From assembly GCF_001540865.1 (NCBI RefSeq), contig NC_033621.1, positions 21,232,769 through 21,296,768 of the forward strand: a DNA stretch of 64,000 nt, in the 5' to 3' direction. A program made the position numbers and the translations under genes. Positions 35,728 through 48,700 of this stretch are shown here, in pieces (the stretch's first letter is position 1; the number at the start of each line of letters is the position of its first letter). Source of the DNA: Ananas comosus. Its lineage: Eukaryota > Streptophyta > Magnoliopsida > Poales > Bromeliaceae. Below the pieces are notes generated by a model that saw nothing but the letters and a program-made list of their open reading frames with translations, was not told the origin of the DNA and searched no databases.

Positions 35728-35902
35728 ATATATATATATATATATATTATTTTTTTTTTGAGAGATAAATAGCACACTACCCACTTCGTTTATTTCATTT
35801 AGAAATAAACTTAGCTAGAAATGTGAATTAACTAGAATTCGAACTTGGGTCTCGGGTACCAACCACCAGGCCCTTTTGCCACTTGCGCTAGGGACGGTCG
35901 GT
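35728..35902 (-). mobile_element. tRNA-derived SINE, 14-bp target duplication
   Basis: Flanked by a perfect 14-bp repeat CTGTAGAGGGAAAT (35714-35727 and 35903-35916). Read on minus it opens ACCGACCGTCCCTAGCGC and has an A-box-like GCGCAAGTGGC and a B-box-like AAGTTCGAATTC. It ends ATCTCTCAAAAAAAA plus a (TA)n tail. These are pol III SINE features. Relatives: 60525-60673 and the fragment at 6484. Confidence 0.85.
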
Positions 35903-36565
35903 CTGTAGAGGGAAATGTTGAACAGGAAATATGACCTATTTTGCAAAGAGCAAAAGTTAAACAATAGCCAAATCATGAAAAACACCACCTGTTGCATTGA
36001 ATATGATATTCATTATAGACATCTTATTATACTACTTATTTATTTATCAAATACCATATGCTTTTTTTAAAAATATTCATGTGTCCAAATAAGATTAAGA
36101 GGATAAATAAAGAAATTTTATGAATGCTCTATTATTCTCTATTCCAATGGAGAGAAAAGAGACGTTGAAAAAAAGGAGAAAAACAAAGAAAGAACAAAAC
36201 TAAAAATTTGGAGGGAAAATTATTTTCTTTTGAATTAAAACTTGGAGAGGAAAACAAAAAGAAAAAATAACCGTGAGTAACAGTCGGTTTCTTTTCTCCC
36301 AAAAAGTGCAAGAGAGAGGTAGAGAAAATGAAAACAAAAAAAATTTGTTTTCTCTTTTCTTTTTCTCCAAATATTCAAACAACAGAGAGAAAATTTTCAT
36401 TTCTTTTCTTCTCTCCTTTTATCTCCCTCCAAATGAAAGCATTCGTATGCAACACACAAAATTCTTCAGCACCACAAGATTACCACAAAATCAGATGAAA
36501 TATCTCAGTTGGTGACATCTCAACATATCACAATTACACATGATATAATAATTTGACGAAACACA

Positions 36566-37083
36566 TACTATGAATTATACTCATAAGTCGTTTCGCAATG
36601 AGAGAGCTTTTGAATTCACTATCCATATCAGTAAATATAATTTAGAACAGTTGAAGCATCTCAAAACCAAATTTAATAATTTTTAAATTTATAATACAAT
36701 CTATCGAACGGGTATAAAATAAACGGTCAAAACCATACCTCCAAGAAATAAGGAATACAATTTCTTAAATTCAAAATCGATTTTATTGTTCTTAATCTAT
36801 TAGTGAATAAAATTTTTAATTAAAAATTCAACTGATTCTGATTCTTTTACAACGTTAACTAGGAAACGCCCACACAACCCGCTAAAAATGTCAACTTTCA
36901 GTCCCTTTGATAATAAGATATATAATAATAAAAAACTATAAAAATTTAATTTTTAGAATATTTAAATATTTTAAATTATATTTAACGGTATAAATTGTCG
37001 TTGATTTGAAAACCTTTTTATCGAAAATAACTTATAAGCACCAAGATGATTGTATTTGTACTCATACAATGATACAGTAGCCG
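36566..37083. mobile_element. Foldback MITE, diverged member
   Basis: The left arm ACTATGAATTATACTCATA faces the right arm TACTCATACAATGATACAG followed by TAGCCG. The inner AAGTCGTTTCGCAATGAGAG mirrors CGAAAATAACTTATAAG. Flanked on the right by (CT)n(TA)n. Confidence 0.55.
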
Positions 37084-37099
37084 AACTCTCTCTATATAT

Positions 37100-37728
37100 G
37101 TATAGACACATCTCTATATATATAGACACACCCCACACGTTTCTCACAGCTTGCGGACCAGGCGCGAAGTTGTTGTTTTCCGCCATTTCTCGGTGGAAAA
37201 CGCAAACCCAGGTTCTCCAAATGAATCGTAAAATAATTTTGCGGAAAATTTTGTTTCGTGGATAAACAAACAAGCAGAAAACTGTTTTAGGCTCTGAAAT
37301 CAGTTTTTGGCTCACTTTTATGGCGAACCAAACACAGGCACAGCTAAGCGAAATTGCAATTCAAGCATAGAGTATCGGCACGGAAGGAGAAGATAAAAGA
37401 GGCAAATCATTTACTTTTACTGATTTTTGTAACTAAATACAACAAGTTTCACATCTCACTTCATCAAATGAAGGGTAAACAAACACAAAAAAATTAGTGT
37501 GCTCTTTGAGTCATCAAAAGCCATACCTCTTCTGAGAACCTTCTTCTAGGCCGAGATCTGGAGAACCCAAATCCTGCAACAAAACCAACATAAAAAGCTC
37601 TCTTTTGCACGCCGTTTACTGCATTTGGGTACGACTGGGTATCTGACGCATCAAGCACTGAGTTATATAACTTTCTGACAAAAGAGGAAAAGGAAGATCC
37701 GAAGTTCAGACTTCACAAAACAGAACAT
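37100..37728. other. 3' flank of the SUVH gene
   Basis: Downstream of the SUVH stop (37729), read leftwards. Contains the probable 3' UTR and no other gene. A short 37120-37330 patch with TTTTCCGCCATTTCTCGGTGG has no recognised identity. Confidence 0.4.
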
Positions 37729-40700
37729 TCAGTAAAGTCTGCCGCTGCAATCATGAGAACCGCAGAAACAATCTTTCCGCTTTATGTTGCCATCTGAATC
37801 ACGGACCTGATCTATCATGTAGTTATAGTGGTATGTTAACTCCTGAAGCGGAGGGATATTTTCAGCGGCAAAGAACATTATGTGCGGCATCCTCTTATCG
37901 TCATGGTCGTACAGAACATTTTGCGCGTAGAGATTCGGCGAACAACTGTGGTTAATGAATCTCCCGACATTTCCACACTCAGCTGCATCGATTGTGAAGC
38001 CCTTGTCCTGCACAGTGTCGCAATTAGAACTAGACTGTAGCCCAGGAATAATACTCGGGAGCCCTTCCCAAAGAGACTGATCATCGTAGTTATGACCGAT
38101 ATCAAAGAGGTAGTCGTCGTTGCTCCTCTGTTCAGCCTCTTTATCCTGAAGCAGCTCGCCTACATATTCGCATATGAAGCTTCCGGACGGAATAGAACTC
38201 AAGGATCTGACTCCCCACCCTCTCGACAGGGTCTTGAATATTTCTAGCTGTATTTTGATACCATGCTGGCTCACCCGGTTGTGGCACGATGGCGGACACT
38301 TGCAGTTTGGCCCGCACTCATATATAAGTGGCTTCGCTTGAACAATAGCGCCGTTGAAATTAAATGGAATTTCCCCTCCATTTTTCATCGCACAAGCGCA
38401 CTTGGCAGAATCCGAACAGCCGCCAGAACAGTCGCAACCCATGGGACGAGTCTTGGCGTACCATGGTGGATATATGATCTTGGTTATATATTGAAACGGC
38501 GGCGGCCGCTCATCATCGATTGTGTTGACCGCACAGATTGGTATCTTCTCCTTGCCTTGAGATATATCACGCACGCATAAACCTTCACGGACTTTCAACC
38601 TTTTTGTCTTGTTAACTACATTTAGGGCAAGTTCGGGTTGCCCTGGCATTCGTCTCAACTGGAACTTAAAAACAGAAACACCATGGGGCCCTTTCTCACT
38701 CCAATACTTCTCAACAAGGTACAATCCTGCGTAAGTGAATGTTGAGACCATCTTAATTCTCCCATCAGAGCTATCACTCCCTTTATGCTCTTTAAAGCCA
38801 TGTATAACCCTCACAGGTGTCTGCATGTCAATGCTGTTTTTGAGTGCTAGGTTCCCACGCTCGAGCTTCTGGTCTTCCGCTTCTTTCTTACCAGCAGGTT
38901 TTCCTCCCGCGCCAGAATATATTAGTATATCCGAACTGTCGATGTCATCAGGGTAGCCGCCAGAAGCAACGATGCTTGTCGCAAGACGTAGACCATTTTT
39001 GACTACAGAATCTATACCTCCTTGATAAGGGCGGTGAAGTCCAACAATAGAGAGCTCCACCCGATAGTGGAATTCGTCCCCGACTTCAACCCCAGGAACG
39101 TTTCCTAATACTGCTTCACCAGAGTTAACATACTCATTGCACCTTTTGAGGACTGCAGCTGCCTCTAGATCGATCCTGCCAATCTTGCCCGATTCCTTTG
39201 TTGACTTGGCTTCCTCGCCTTTCAACAACTTTCTACAAACCAACTGAAACAATCGGAGGATTCTCCTGACCTTGGTACGATCATCAATGTGCTTCTTGTC
39301 ACTTCCCTTGCGATTCCATTCAATAGGAACGCACGGGGTGATGTTGACACTTAATTCCCGTTTTCCTTCGTAAGTGGTTAATTCATGTTTTCCTTGGTAC
39401 ATGGTTAGTGCTTTTGCATTCTCATAATCCTGAGGCATCACATCCTCTTCATCTTCTTCTTTCAATTCATCTACTGGTCGAGAAACAGATTCACCCCTTG
39501 AGGCAAGCTTCTTGTTCAATACCCTTGCATCCTTTTTTACCTTAATTTTTGATGAACTGGAAGGCGAATTTCCGAAAGAAGTCCTTTTACTCTGCCGCCA
39601 CGGACAGTTTTTGGCAGACATAAGAGCTTGCACGATTACCGTCTCACTGTAAGCATCCAAAGAAGCATCTCCTTCGCTCTGATCATCCGCGTCCTGTCTG
39701 AGCTTTCGTGGAACAGCATCTACAGACTTGACGAAATCGATCCTATCCTTCTTAACAATTTTTTCAATTGACAACGCTTCAATTGATTTCTCTGCCTTTT
39801 TTTGGCTAATCACTAGAGATCTTTCACCACCATTCGGACTCTTGTTTCTAACCTTTTCAAGGGAAGCAACTTTTGCTCCAAATTTCCTCTCACCATCCAT
39901 ACTCTCACCCTTCAGTTTCTCAATAGAAACAGCTTTAACCGACACGAGCGAACTGGTATTTATATCTGCCTCTAGCATCTTACTATTATCCAAGTTAGTT
40001 TTGTCTTTCATAGATTCCGACGAAAAATCTTGAAGATCAAGTTCTTTGCCAGTTTTCCGACTGGTTTCAGATTTGTCGCCACCATCAAGAGAACTCTTAC
40101 TTTCCGGCTTTTCAACCAAAACAATTTGCCCGGAAACTTCTGAAGCTGCTTGCTGGTTTCCTTCTGATTTTTTCTCACCATTCGAGTTCTTATTTGAGTC
40201 AGCAGCTTTCGGGCACTTCTCTTTGCTCGTACGGGTAGTGTTGTTCCTCGCACACCCGACCGGAAAGCGCCGAATTGCCGATACCGCTCTTCTTTTAGGA
40301 GGAGGGTAAATCTTCGACGTCAGCCACCGCTTCTCGCCACCGAAACCATTTAGTTGGCACTCCAAATTTTCAAATTTTTCAGCTTGATCAGAAGAGCTCT
40401 CTATTCCGTTTTCCACCAGATCCTTTGCGGCCTGCTCAGAACTACCATCAACTCTTTCCTCCGGGGGTCTGATTTCAACTCCAAGTAGAGTTTCTGAACC
40501 CTTAATTTTCTCCTCCAAAGAACCATTTGATCCATGCTTTTCCTCTAAAGGGGACGCCCCCGCCATTTTGTTCGATTCCGAAGTTCCCGCTGCCGCTTCT
40601 CTCGATGAAACCCTAACCCTAACTAACTCCACGACCGGCGGGAGAACAGGGCCAACGGAAGCACGAATCGCCCCGTCGGGATCCAAACCTGGATCCGGAG

Positions 40701-40902
40701 CCATCGCAATCGGCTTCGGATCGGCCGTCGCAGGGAATCGGCCGCAGCCCTTGGGCCAACGGCGCGCGACGGAGAGCTTCCGCGGCTTGAGCTTGAGCGC
40801 AGGAGCCGCCATGATCGGAGCAGGGGCCTCGATCATAGGGAGCGACCTTGGAACACAATCACGCGCCGCGGAGGAGGTCAAATCGAATCGGAAGGAGGGC
40901 AA
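37729..40902 (-). CDS. SUVH: SUVH-type histone H3K9 methyltransferase (SRA + pre-SET/SET/post-SET), intronless
   Basis: One uninterrupted 1,057-residue frame. The N-terminal half is charged and low in complexity, with two VSA/VARR-(F/W)P-x-GC motifs (about residues 39-51 and 203-217) of the kind seen in SUVH5/6. The SRA/YDG domain spans about 602-750 and includes YQGGIDSV and STFTYAGLYLVEKYW. It reads methylated cytosine. The cysteine-rich pre-SET begins at about 815 (GCDCSGGC). The SET domain has GWGVRS, CEYVGE, RFINHSCSPNL (NHSC at 984-987) and YHYNY. The post-SET is CFC-X4-C at 1045-1052. The family deposits H3K9me1/2 at transposons and works with CMT3-dependent CHG methylation. All catalytic motifs are present, so it looks functional. 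A later in-frame Met at residue 23 could also be the start. A truncated paralogue lies at 62890. Confidence 0.96.
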   Translation of the reverse strand: MPSFRFDLTSSAARDCVPRSLPMIEAPAPIMAAPALKLKPRKLSVARRWPKGCGRFPATADPKPIAMAPDPGLDPDGAIRASVGPVLPPVVELVRVRVSSREAAAGTSESNKMAGASPLEEKHGSNGSLEEKIKGSETLLGVEIRPPEERVDGSSEQAAKDLVENGIESSSDQAEKFENLECQLNGFGGEKRWLTSKIYPPPKRRAVSAIRRFPVGCARNNTTRTSKEKCPKAADSNKNSNGEKKSEGNQQAASEVSGQIVLVEKPESKSSLDGGDKSETSRKTGKELDLQDFSSESMKDKTNLDNSKMLEADINTSSLVSVKAVSIEKLKGESMDGERKFGAKVASLEKVRNKSPNGGERSLVISQKKAEKSIEALSIEKIVKKDRIDFVKSVDAVPRKLRQDADDQSEGDASLDAYSETVIVQALMSAKNCPWRQSKRTSFGNSPSSSSKIKVKKDARVLNKKLASRGESVSRPVDELKEEDEEDVMPQDYENAKALTMYQGKHELTTYEGKRELSVNITPCVPIEWNRKGSDKKHIDDRTKVRRILRLFQLVCRKLLKGEEAKSTKESGKIGRIDLEAAAVLKRCNEYVNSGEAVLGNVPGVEVGDEFHYRVELSIVGLHRPYQGGIDSVVKNGLRLATSIVASGGYPDDIDSSDILIYSGAGGKPAGKKEAEDQKLERGNLALKNSIDMQTPVRVIHGFKEHKGSDSSDGRIKMVSTFTYAGLYLVEKYWSEKGPHGVSVFKFQLRRMPGQPELALNVVNKTKRLKVREGLCVRDISQGKEKIPICAVNTIDDERPPPFQYITKIIYPPWYAKTRPMGCDCSGGCSDSAKCACAMKNGGEIPFNFNGAIVQAKPLIYECGPNCKCPPSCHNRVSQHGIKIQLEIFKTLSRGWGVRSLSSIPSGSFICEYVGELLQDKEAEQRSNDDYLFDIGHNYDDQSLWEGLPSIIPGLQSSSNCDTVQDKGFTIDAAECGNVGRFINHSCSPNLYAQNVLYDHDDKRMPHIMFFAAENIPPLQELTYHYNYMIDQVRDSDGNIKRKDCFCGSHDCSGRLY

Positions 40903-41895
40903 AATGAAACCCTAGCTACGACACGCGAGGGAGCGGTAGAGGGAGGGGAGAGAGAGAGGTGCGATACATACATTGGACTAGGGTTCGAGGGGAAGCTCGA
41001 GAGAGATCGAGAGACCACCTCACCTCGATAATGGTGGAGGAGGAGGAGGAGAACAGCGGTGCCGCGCCGGAGAAGGAGGTGGCGGAGGGGAGGGAGAGAG
41101 AGAGAGAGGCGTTAAATGCCAGAAATGGGAAGTGAAAAATGAAAAGTGAAAAATGAGAAAAAAAAATTACCCTTTTTATAGTGGGACTGTTGCGGATGGT
41201 GCTCGAATAAGGAGGGGGCCGAATTATGCGGACGGCGCTGGTCGTCCGGATCGACCCCACGATGCGCGGCGGTTTAGCGATCTCGACCGTCCATACTGGA
41301 CGGTTGCGATCGCACTCTAACGCGACTTTGTAATCGGCAATTGAGAATATTTCGGCGCCGAGTTTATACTGGTACATGCAAACATCATTCTTCTATCCGG
41401 TTGTGTATCACCGTACACTTCCATAGAAATATTTTGCAAAGAGGTGTTAATTACTCTTTCCTAAAAGCTTAACTTGGATACGGCGCCGTTGGGCGAACAA
41501 ACGAATCAACAATGCCAAAAATGTGTAGCTCAGTACGGGCCGATCGAGCGATCTCCGCCCTACAGAACATACAAGATCATTAAATTCTCTCACAGGAAGC
41601 TGTTCATGAATCTGAATTCTCGCAATTCTTCCTCACGACTTCGAACGAAAACATTAGTTGTAAGTGTTTCATTGTAGTACATGCTTAAAACACGCCTTAT
41701 TTTGCAACATTCCACAATCTATCTCCGATCATCTCATAAACCAAAAGAAACCCGCAAATCTCCTCATATTCTCACCACCCTGAACATAGTTTTGAGGACA
41801 AGGATTAAAATAGCGGCTCGTGCAAACTACGTGCTACCACGCCGTGAATAACATTCAATAGATTCTTTTGAAACCATCAAAATCTGGCGTGGAAA
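40903..41895. promoter_or_regulatory. SUVH 5' flank between SUVH and APM1
   Basis: The SUVH upstream region, lying after the APM1 3' end. 40920-41110 (GC-rich, with GA/CT runs) is probably 5' UTR. A TTTATAGTG word at about 41175 lies upstream on the plus strand, but no clean TATA box was recognised for the minus strand. The APM1 3' UTR should occupy the right part. Confidence 0.35.
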
Positions 41896-44836
41896 TTATG
41901 TTTTGTGCACCAACTCCTTGACCGCGTCTGCGAGGGATTGCTCGCCCCGAATGCTCTCGACCCACTTCGCGTTGATCCGCACCCGCTCGAGGCTCTGCTT
42001 CAGTGCTCTCTCGAAGGAGGGTTTGACCCGGCTAGCGAAGAACTCTTCGACTTCCACAGCTTTCTCAGAGGAGTTAAACTGGTAGTAAAACAAGTAATAC
42101 TTTAGTAAGGAAGATAACTAGTACTACTAAGTGGATAAACAATGCAGAGATTGTAGGTTTCATCCGATACCGGCGATACAATCGCACTGACGAATCTTGA
42201 GATTAAAGAGCTTGCTGCCCATGTCTTTGAGATATAGTCCCAGTTCTCCTGCAATACATATATGTATGTTAATGAAATTTTTCGATGTATAACCATGCGT
42301 AAGATTTCTTCGTACCTGCTCTATGTTTCTTTATCTCTTTTTGTTACTTCTATATTTTACTAATAACTAGGGGTGTACACAGTTTGGTCCCAAACTGAAA
42401 ACCAAACCGAACCAAACCAAATAAAACTATTTAGTTTATATGGTTTTCAGTTCGATTCGGTTTTCAAATTTATTAAAATTCGGTTTCTGGTTTCGGTTTC
42501 GGTTTCGGTTTGAACACATTTCTTAATCGAACAGAACCAAAAACCGAATAGTAATAGTTTTACAAATTTTATCTGAACTAATTTATTAAATTTTATATTT
42601 ATGATCAAATCTTGATCATATATCAACACATTTTTCAAAGTTCTATGTTTATAATTAAATTTGTTGTCTAATGATTCAATTTTTAATATCAAATTATAAA
42701 ATAATTCATAAGAAAAATTTTAAAAAAAATCTGAAAATTAATTGCAAAACCGAACCAAAAGTAATTCGTAATTTTTTCAAATCGAAAAATTCGGTTCAGT
42801 TTGAGATTTGCCTAAAAACCAAACCAATGTCCGCAATAGGAGTATGGGACATTATTGCGACAAGCATCGAATATCATAAGGCTAGAAAAGTTCAAGAGAA
42901 AAGACAACTTTCTAGGGTTGTGGAGTACATATTGATGTAAAAGCTTAAATATCAAACCTCGTTCAGCATCGGCATTTGACGGTCTGAAGCATGAAATTGC
43001 TTTTCCAATTATATGATTAAAACTAAACCATAACACAGTACATTAGTATAATATACGGCGTTAGTTGTTTTTCCAATTATACTTTTGATTATTGCCCAAT
43101 CAACAATGATAGTCGCAAATCAGAACATTTCAATGCTATTGTAACCTCCGAAAGTCCACTTAGGCAACAATTAGTTACTAATATAGTCAAATTGTATGGA
43201 GTTCATAACCAAATGACATGTACCTTAAGCCAAACCCATGCAGTTTCACGTCCTTGCCTGCTGATCCCAAGGCCGTAAATTGCATCTTGATTTCGAACCT
43301 AAACAAGCAGACAATTGAAAAAGGACAAAAAAAAAGATCTTGTCAAGAGCCATTTCATTGAGAGCACTAAAAAGTTACGAAGATTAAATACCAACCTTAC
43401 GGGTCAATAGAAAATTCAGGGCCTCGAGGACAATTTCCTTATCGGGGCAAGATGCCAAAGAGCCTAGAAACAAAGGGTGGGGAAAAAAGAAAATTCAAGA
43501 ATGACAAGTTAGCGAAAGAAATAACAACGAAACCCAATGTTGAAGCTTGAACCCTTTTCGAGTACTTTTTCGTAGATTCAATTCTAACAATTTAGTCCAT
43601 TAAGTTTGTCCAGCATAATAGTTGTCTTTTCTCTAGTCTACTACAAGAAACGAAACACCACATCAGCATCATCAACATAGTTAGAGGACAAGACAATTTT
43701 TGAAGGCAGGCCATGACAGGAATATGTTGCTGTGGCAACTTTTCAATAAGGTAGAGTAAGAGAGAAAAGACTTTGGACTAAAGTGTTACGCAGAACAAAC
43801 TTCACGGACTAAATTTTTCACATTGAAATTTTAAGGGCGTTAAATTAAAACAGAATCAAACTTCAGATACTAAATTTTCACCTAACCTATTAGTTAAAAA
43901 AAATTAAAAAAAAAAATTTGTAGACTGTCTTCGCACAGTGAGACGTTTAATTACTTACCTAAAACACGTACTCTTTCCTGACTTTGATCCGTCTCTGTGT
44001 ATATCCTTAAGAGAGATTCAAACCCAGATTTATTTGAGGTGCTAACAGTTTGCATTACACCAAGGTATGCAGCCTAAATGACAATTTCAAAGTACATTAT
44101 TTACGAAGAAATTAGACTAAAAACCAGTAAAATAATAAATATCTCGTTTCAACCTTTCTATTATCCGGAGGCAAGAGGGGTGTATTTCGGTCATTTAAGA
44201 AGATATTGAAGCGCTTTACTGCTTCATTTATAGTCTCTTCATGACCAAGTCTTACAAGCGCAACTAAAAGATCGGATCTTAGCATTACATCCAAGTGGTT
44301 TTCGCCATCCTTAGGATCCCAACCTAATTTTCTGAAAATAAAAATACTACGAGATTGAGCACAAGGGAAAAGTATAAGATTGTTTGACAATATGCTAAAT
44401 CAGAATAAATTGCACCTATCTCACAACTTATACTGCCTAAAATTGAGGAATTTACCTTTTATAAACTCATCTAACTGACATATATATGCACATAACTATC
44501 CAGGAATACCAAAGAAAAATATAGTATGTAATAGAGATATTTATGTATATCTGTGCAGAATCATTTATTTACACGTAGACCCCGTAAAATCTGCATATCC
44601 AGAGGTACAGCTTGAAATTGCAGCTTTTTCTTCCTTCTTTTCATGGAAGTAGTCTCTTAAGATGGGGATCGATCAATTCTCCTTTTTTTTGTGCGTTGGG
44701 GTAGGTGGAGTGCTGGTTAGAAAATGTTTTCAAAAGAGAACTATTTTCGAAAGTACAGAGCTATATATATAGAGAGAGAGACTTATGAGTATAAGGTGAT
44801 TGTACTCATAAAAGTATAGTAGCCAGAGTGCGGGGT

Positions 44837-44876
<40 letters not shown>

Positions 44877-45615
44877 GAATGAAGCTAGAATATTTTTCAT
44901 ACTAAAGGAAATAGTATTTACTATATACGTTTTAGACCTTGGATACTTATAATAGGGTTTAGTGGTGGTAGGAGAAAAGTATTGATCCAAGGGCTCTATA
45001 AAGTTGATAGTAAATACTGTCCATTTACTATCAATAGTATTCTAGGCGAACTATATATATATATATATATCTAGTTGAGCTAGAATACTATTGGTAGCAA
45101 ACGAGCTCCATTGCTATAGATTTTGTTTTCGTCTTTTCGATGATAGAGCCTCTAAATCAACGATCGGCACAGTTGAACAAAATCTACATCACTCGAAGAA
45201 TCTAGAAATCAAATTTATGTGTTTTCGATATTGTTCTCTTGCACATCAAGTAGACACAAAAATGAAGAGCTAAAAATAAATAACCTTCAAAAAGTGATGA
45301 TGAGATTTTTGTAATCAAGATCAAGAGTATAGATCTTGTTTTAAATAGTTTAAAATTTTTTCTAACCAAAATTTAATTGATTTAGATTTGTTTACACAGT
45401 TAAACAAGCAAACCCCTCCCATCGACCTTTAAAATTATAAATTTTGCAACCCTTTGATCATTAGATCAATGACGTCGAAAGGATTTGAAATTTGATTTCT
45501 AGATACTTCTAGAATAGATCATGTTCAACGGTGGCGATCGTCGATTTGAAGACTCCATCATTAAAAACAAATCAGTAGCAACGAAGCCCGTTTGCTACCG
45601 ACAGTATTCTAGCTC

Positions 45616-45703
<88 letters not shown>

Positions 45704-48700
45704 CTTGTGATCAAATCATGTTAAAATGAACAGTACAAATTGAACAATCTTTAGAAATTGAGGATAGAACTTTTAAGTTCAAGGTAAAGGATGCTTGAGC
45801 TTGATCTAGATAGTGTAAAATATTTTCTATTAAAAATTCAATAAATTTAGATTCTTCTATGCCGTTAAACTACAAAGTCATCATATTAGCCTTTGAAAAT
45901 TGGCAATTTTGAGATGGTTCGATCATAAGGTAAACAATGTCGACAAAATATAAAATTTTATTTATAAAAACTTCAAATACCCTAGTTCAATTTTAATGGT
46001 GTGGAGCATCAATTAATAAACACCCTAAAGTCAAAAGCGAGACTATCGTAAGGGAGCCCTCTATAGTATAGGTGCATTGCTCTCTCTCTCTCCCCCCTCC
46101 AATTTATATTTTAGTTACTGAAAAAGTTTAAAGAGATGCCATGCAGAAACTGACATAGGCCATCAATATGCATTAATTATCATGTCTCGATTATACATAC
46201 TTTGCAGCAGACAGAAGAAGATTGATGAGAAAGAGTTTGATGTCATTGGCCAACTCTGGAGTGGCATCCATTACCACATCTGCGATCTTACAACTAATCT
46301 GCAAGCCAAAGAAAAAAGTAATTACACTTGAAAGAATAGATTAAAAATGTAACGTAAGAGGTGAAGGTATACACACCACTATTACGTGAGAAAGCACAGT
46401 ATAATCGAACTCTTCACCATAAGCACTCAACAAGAAAAGTAAAGATGACAATGTTTGTTTGCAGGCCACAGAAAGGGCATATGAATCTTCTACTACGCCT
46501 GCATTAGAAATATTAGAATGATCATAATTGACATCGAAGCTTACTTGAACAAGATTGGAAGGGGCTTTTTACATATATATCCCTGCAAAATAGTCAATGT
46601 ACATGTATACTCCTGCAAAAAGTGAGTTATTACACATAGCCCACGAAAGTGCAGCTTTGTACCAAAATATCCATACCTCATTCAGAAGTCATCTGATCCA
46701 TGGATCAAGGTAGTATTCGACTAGAATAAGTTTTTTAGTTAAGGGCCACTTTATGTGACTTCAAGGGTATAGGAAGTTCTTAAGATTTGAAGGGTACATA
46801 TACTACCAAAATTGAGATTTTACAACAATATACATATATGTAAACATCGTATTCTACTAGGATAAGGTTTTTAGGAAAGGGCAACTTTATGTGACTTCAA
46901 GGATAGGGAAGTAGGTTCTTAAGATTTGAGGGTACATACACTACCAAAATTGAGATTTTACAACAATATAGATATATGTAAACATCTCAATTTGGAAATA
47001 CAGGTCAATTAATCAGTACTTAATCCTATTACCTATTTTGTCCATTAAAGAGAGCTTATTGGCCTGTACTGCATATCTAATTCCAGCAGCAAGCTCATCA
47101 TCATATTTCACTCTGTAAAAGCCTGTTTGGTCTACATTCAACTTAATCCAGAAGCGTTCACCATTCTCATTGTTCGGATCATGAGAACTGACAAGCTCCT
47201 TTATGTCCAACTTATGATATTTTGATTTCAGCAGAAACTTTTCCTGGGGATTATAGGAACCGCAGCATAATGTTACAGGAATAATCCACATGCCAGTACC
47301 AGAAGATCCATCAGATAAAAACTGTGCCTGCAAAGAAGAAGCAATGTCAAATGTTATTGGAAGGAGGGGAACCAAAAAAATAAAAAACTTAATAGAACTA
47401 CAAAAGCACCATTACTCCTTTTTTTAAAAAGATCAAGCTCTTGTATGATCAACAAGGTATGATCAAATGGAACATATGAGGTGATTGCCACGAAAGACTT
47501 ATTTAAAGAAGAGATAAATATATTGGACTAAGCAACAGAAATCTAATTGGCTCTTGTTGGGGAAAAAAACAAGAAGAATAAGTTAGAGCGATTGTTGAGT
47601 GTTAGGAGTAGGTAAATGCTTTTCTTAGTTGCGATAAAAAAGAAACATGTAAAGAATTCTAAAAGACAAACCTGCTCAAGCTCCAACTCATGCTTTTTAA
47701 GGTTTGCATAAATAACAGGATATCCTTGTTGCTTTGTCCACGAATTCATCAAATCCTTGACAGGTTCTCTGGACTTCTCTTCAAGAACAGCCCAAAGGTC
47801 TTCAGTCTTAGCATTTGAGTAGGTGTATTTTTTTATGTACGAAGCGAGAGCTTGCTGAAATTTAAAATTAACAAACGTATCATCAATAAAACATATAGAT
47901 ATGAACAATTCATGACGACTAGCCCAAGGAGAAAAATTAGACTGTAGAAAGAGTAAAAAGAAAAGGCTAAAATACAGAAAATCAGTTGGATATATTATGA
48001 TTTGCACTTTAATCAAAACCTATAGATAACCCCATAGATAACCCCTCAATTTATTTGAAAATCTTACATTTTTACTACCTACAGGAGGGAGTAAAATGCT
48101 GACGTATCACAAGTGTTGAGATTATCAGCAGGGTTTAATTATCAAAAGGGATAAGTGTAAATCACCCTATATCCAAGGCTGTAATCTGCATTTTAGCCAA
48201 AAAAAAAAAAAAAAGCTACTAAGCTGCAAAAAGAACATCTTCAGTACCAGAATTTTGTGCTCTGAATACGATATATAACAAATGAACGCTCGCTATTACA
48301 TGAAGCGTGAATAATTGCAGATATAGAGGAATTTCACATCAGTAATCCCAGAAAACAAACTCAAAACTCAGAGAACATTAAGCCATTAAGGAAGAATTTA
48401 AAGCGAAACTGGGGAAAAGCTGACAACCAACCTGGAAAGATTCCGCACCAAGGTAACTCTGCAGCATTCTGATAACAGAGGCACCCTTGTCATAGCTTAT
48501 CGAGTCAAAAATTGCATCAATCTCATTGGCATGGTTTATTTCGACCTGAACAAATGTGGAAACATTTTGAGGCATTGTAAAACATAGCTCTTACCTACAA
48601 AAGGTATGCGGGACAATCACATATCCATATATAAGTATGCTCACGCATGCTTGCGAACATACTAACGTATGGATGTGTGAATGCCCTACATCCCTTTTCT

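Noticed and set aside
38263..38580. Antisense frame in SUVH, also seen at 62965-63372 in the copy
   Set aside because: Its conservation is explained by the duplication of the sense gene; it has no independent signature.
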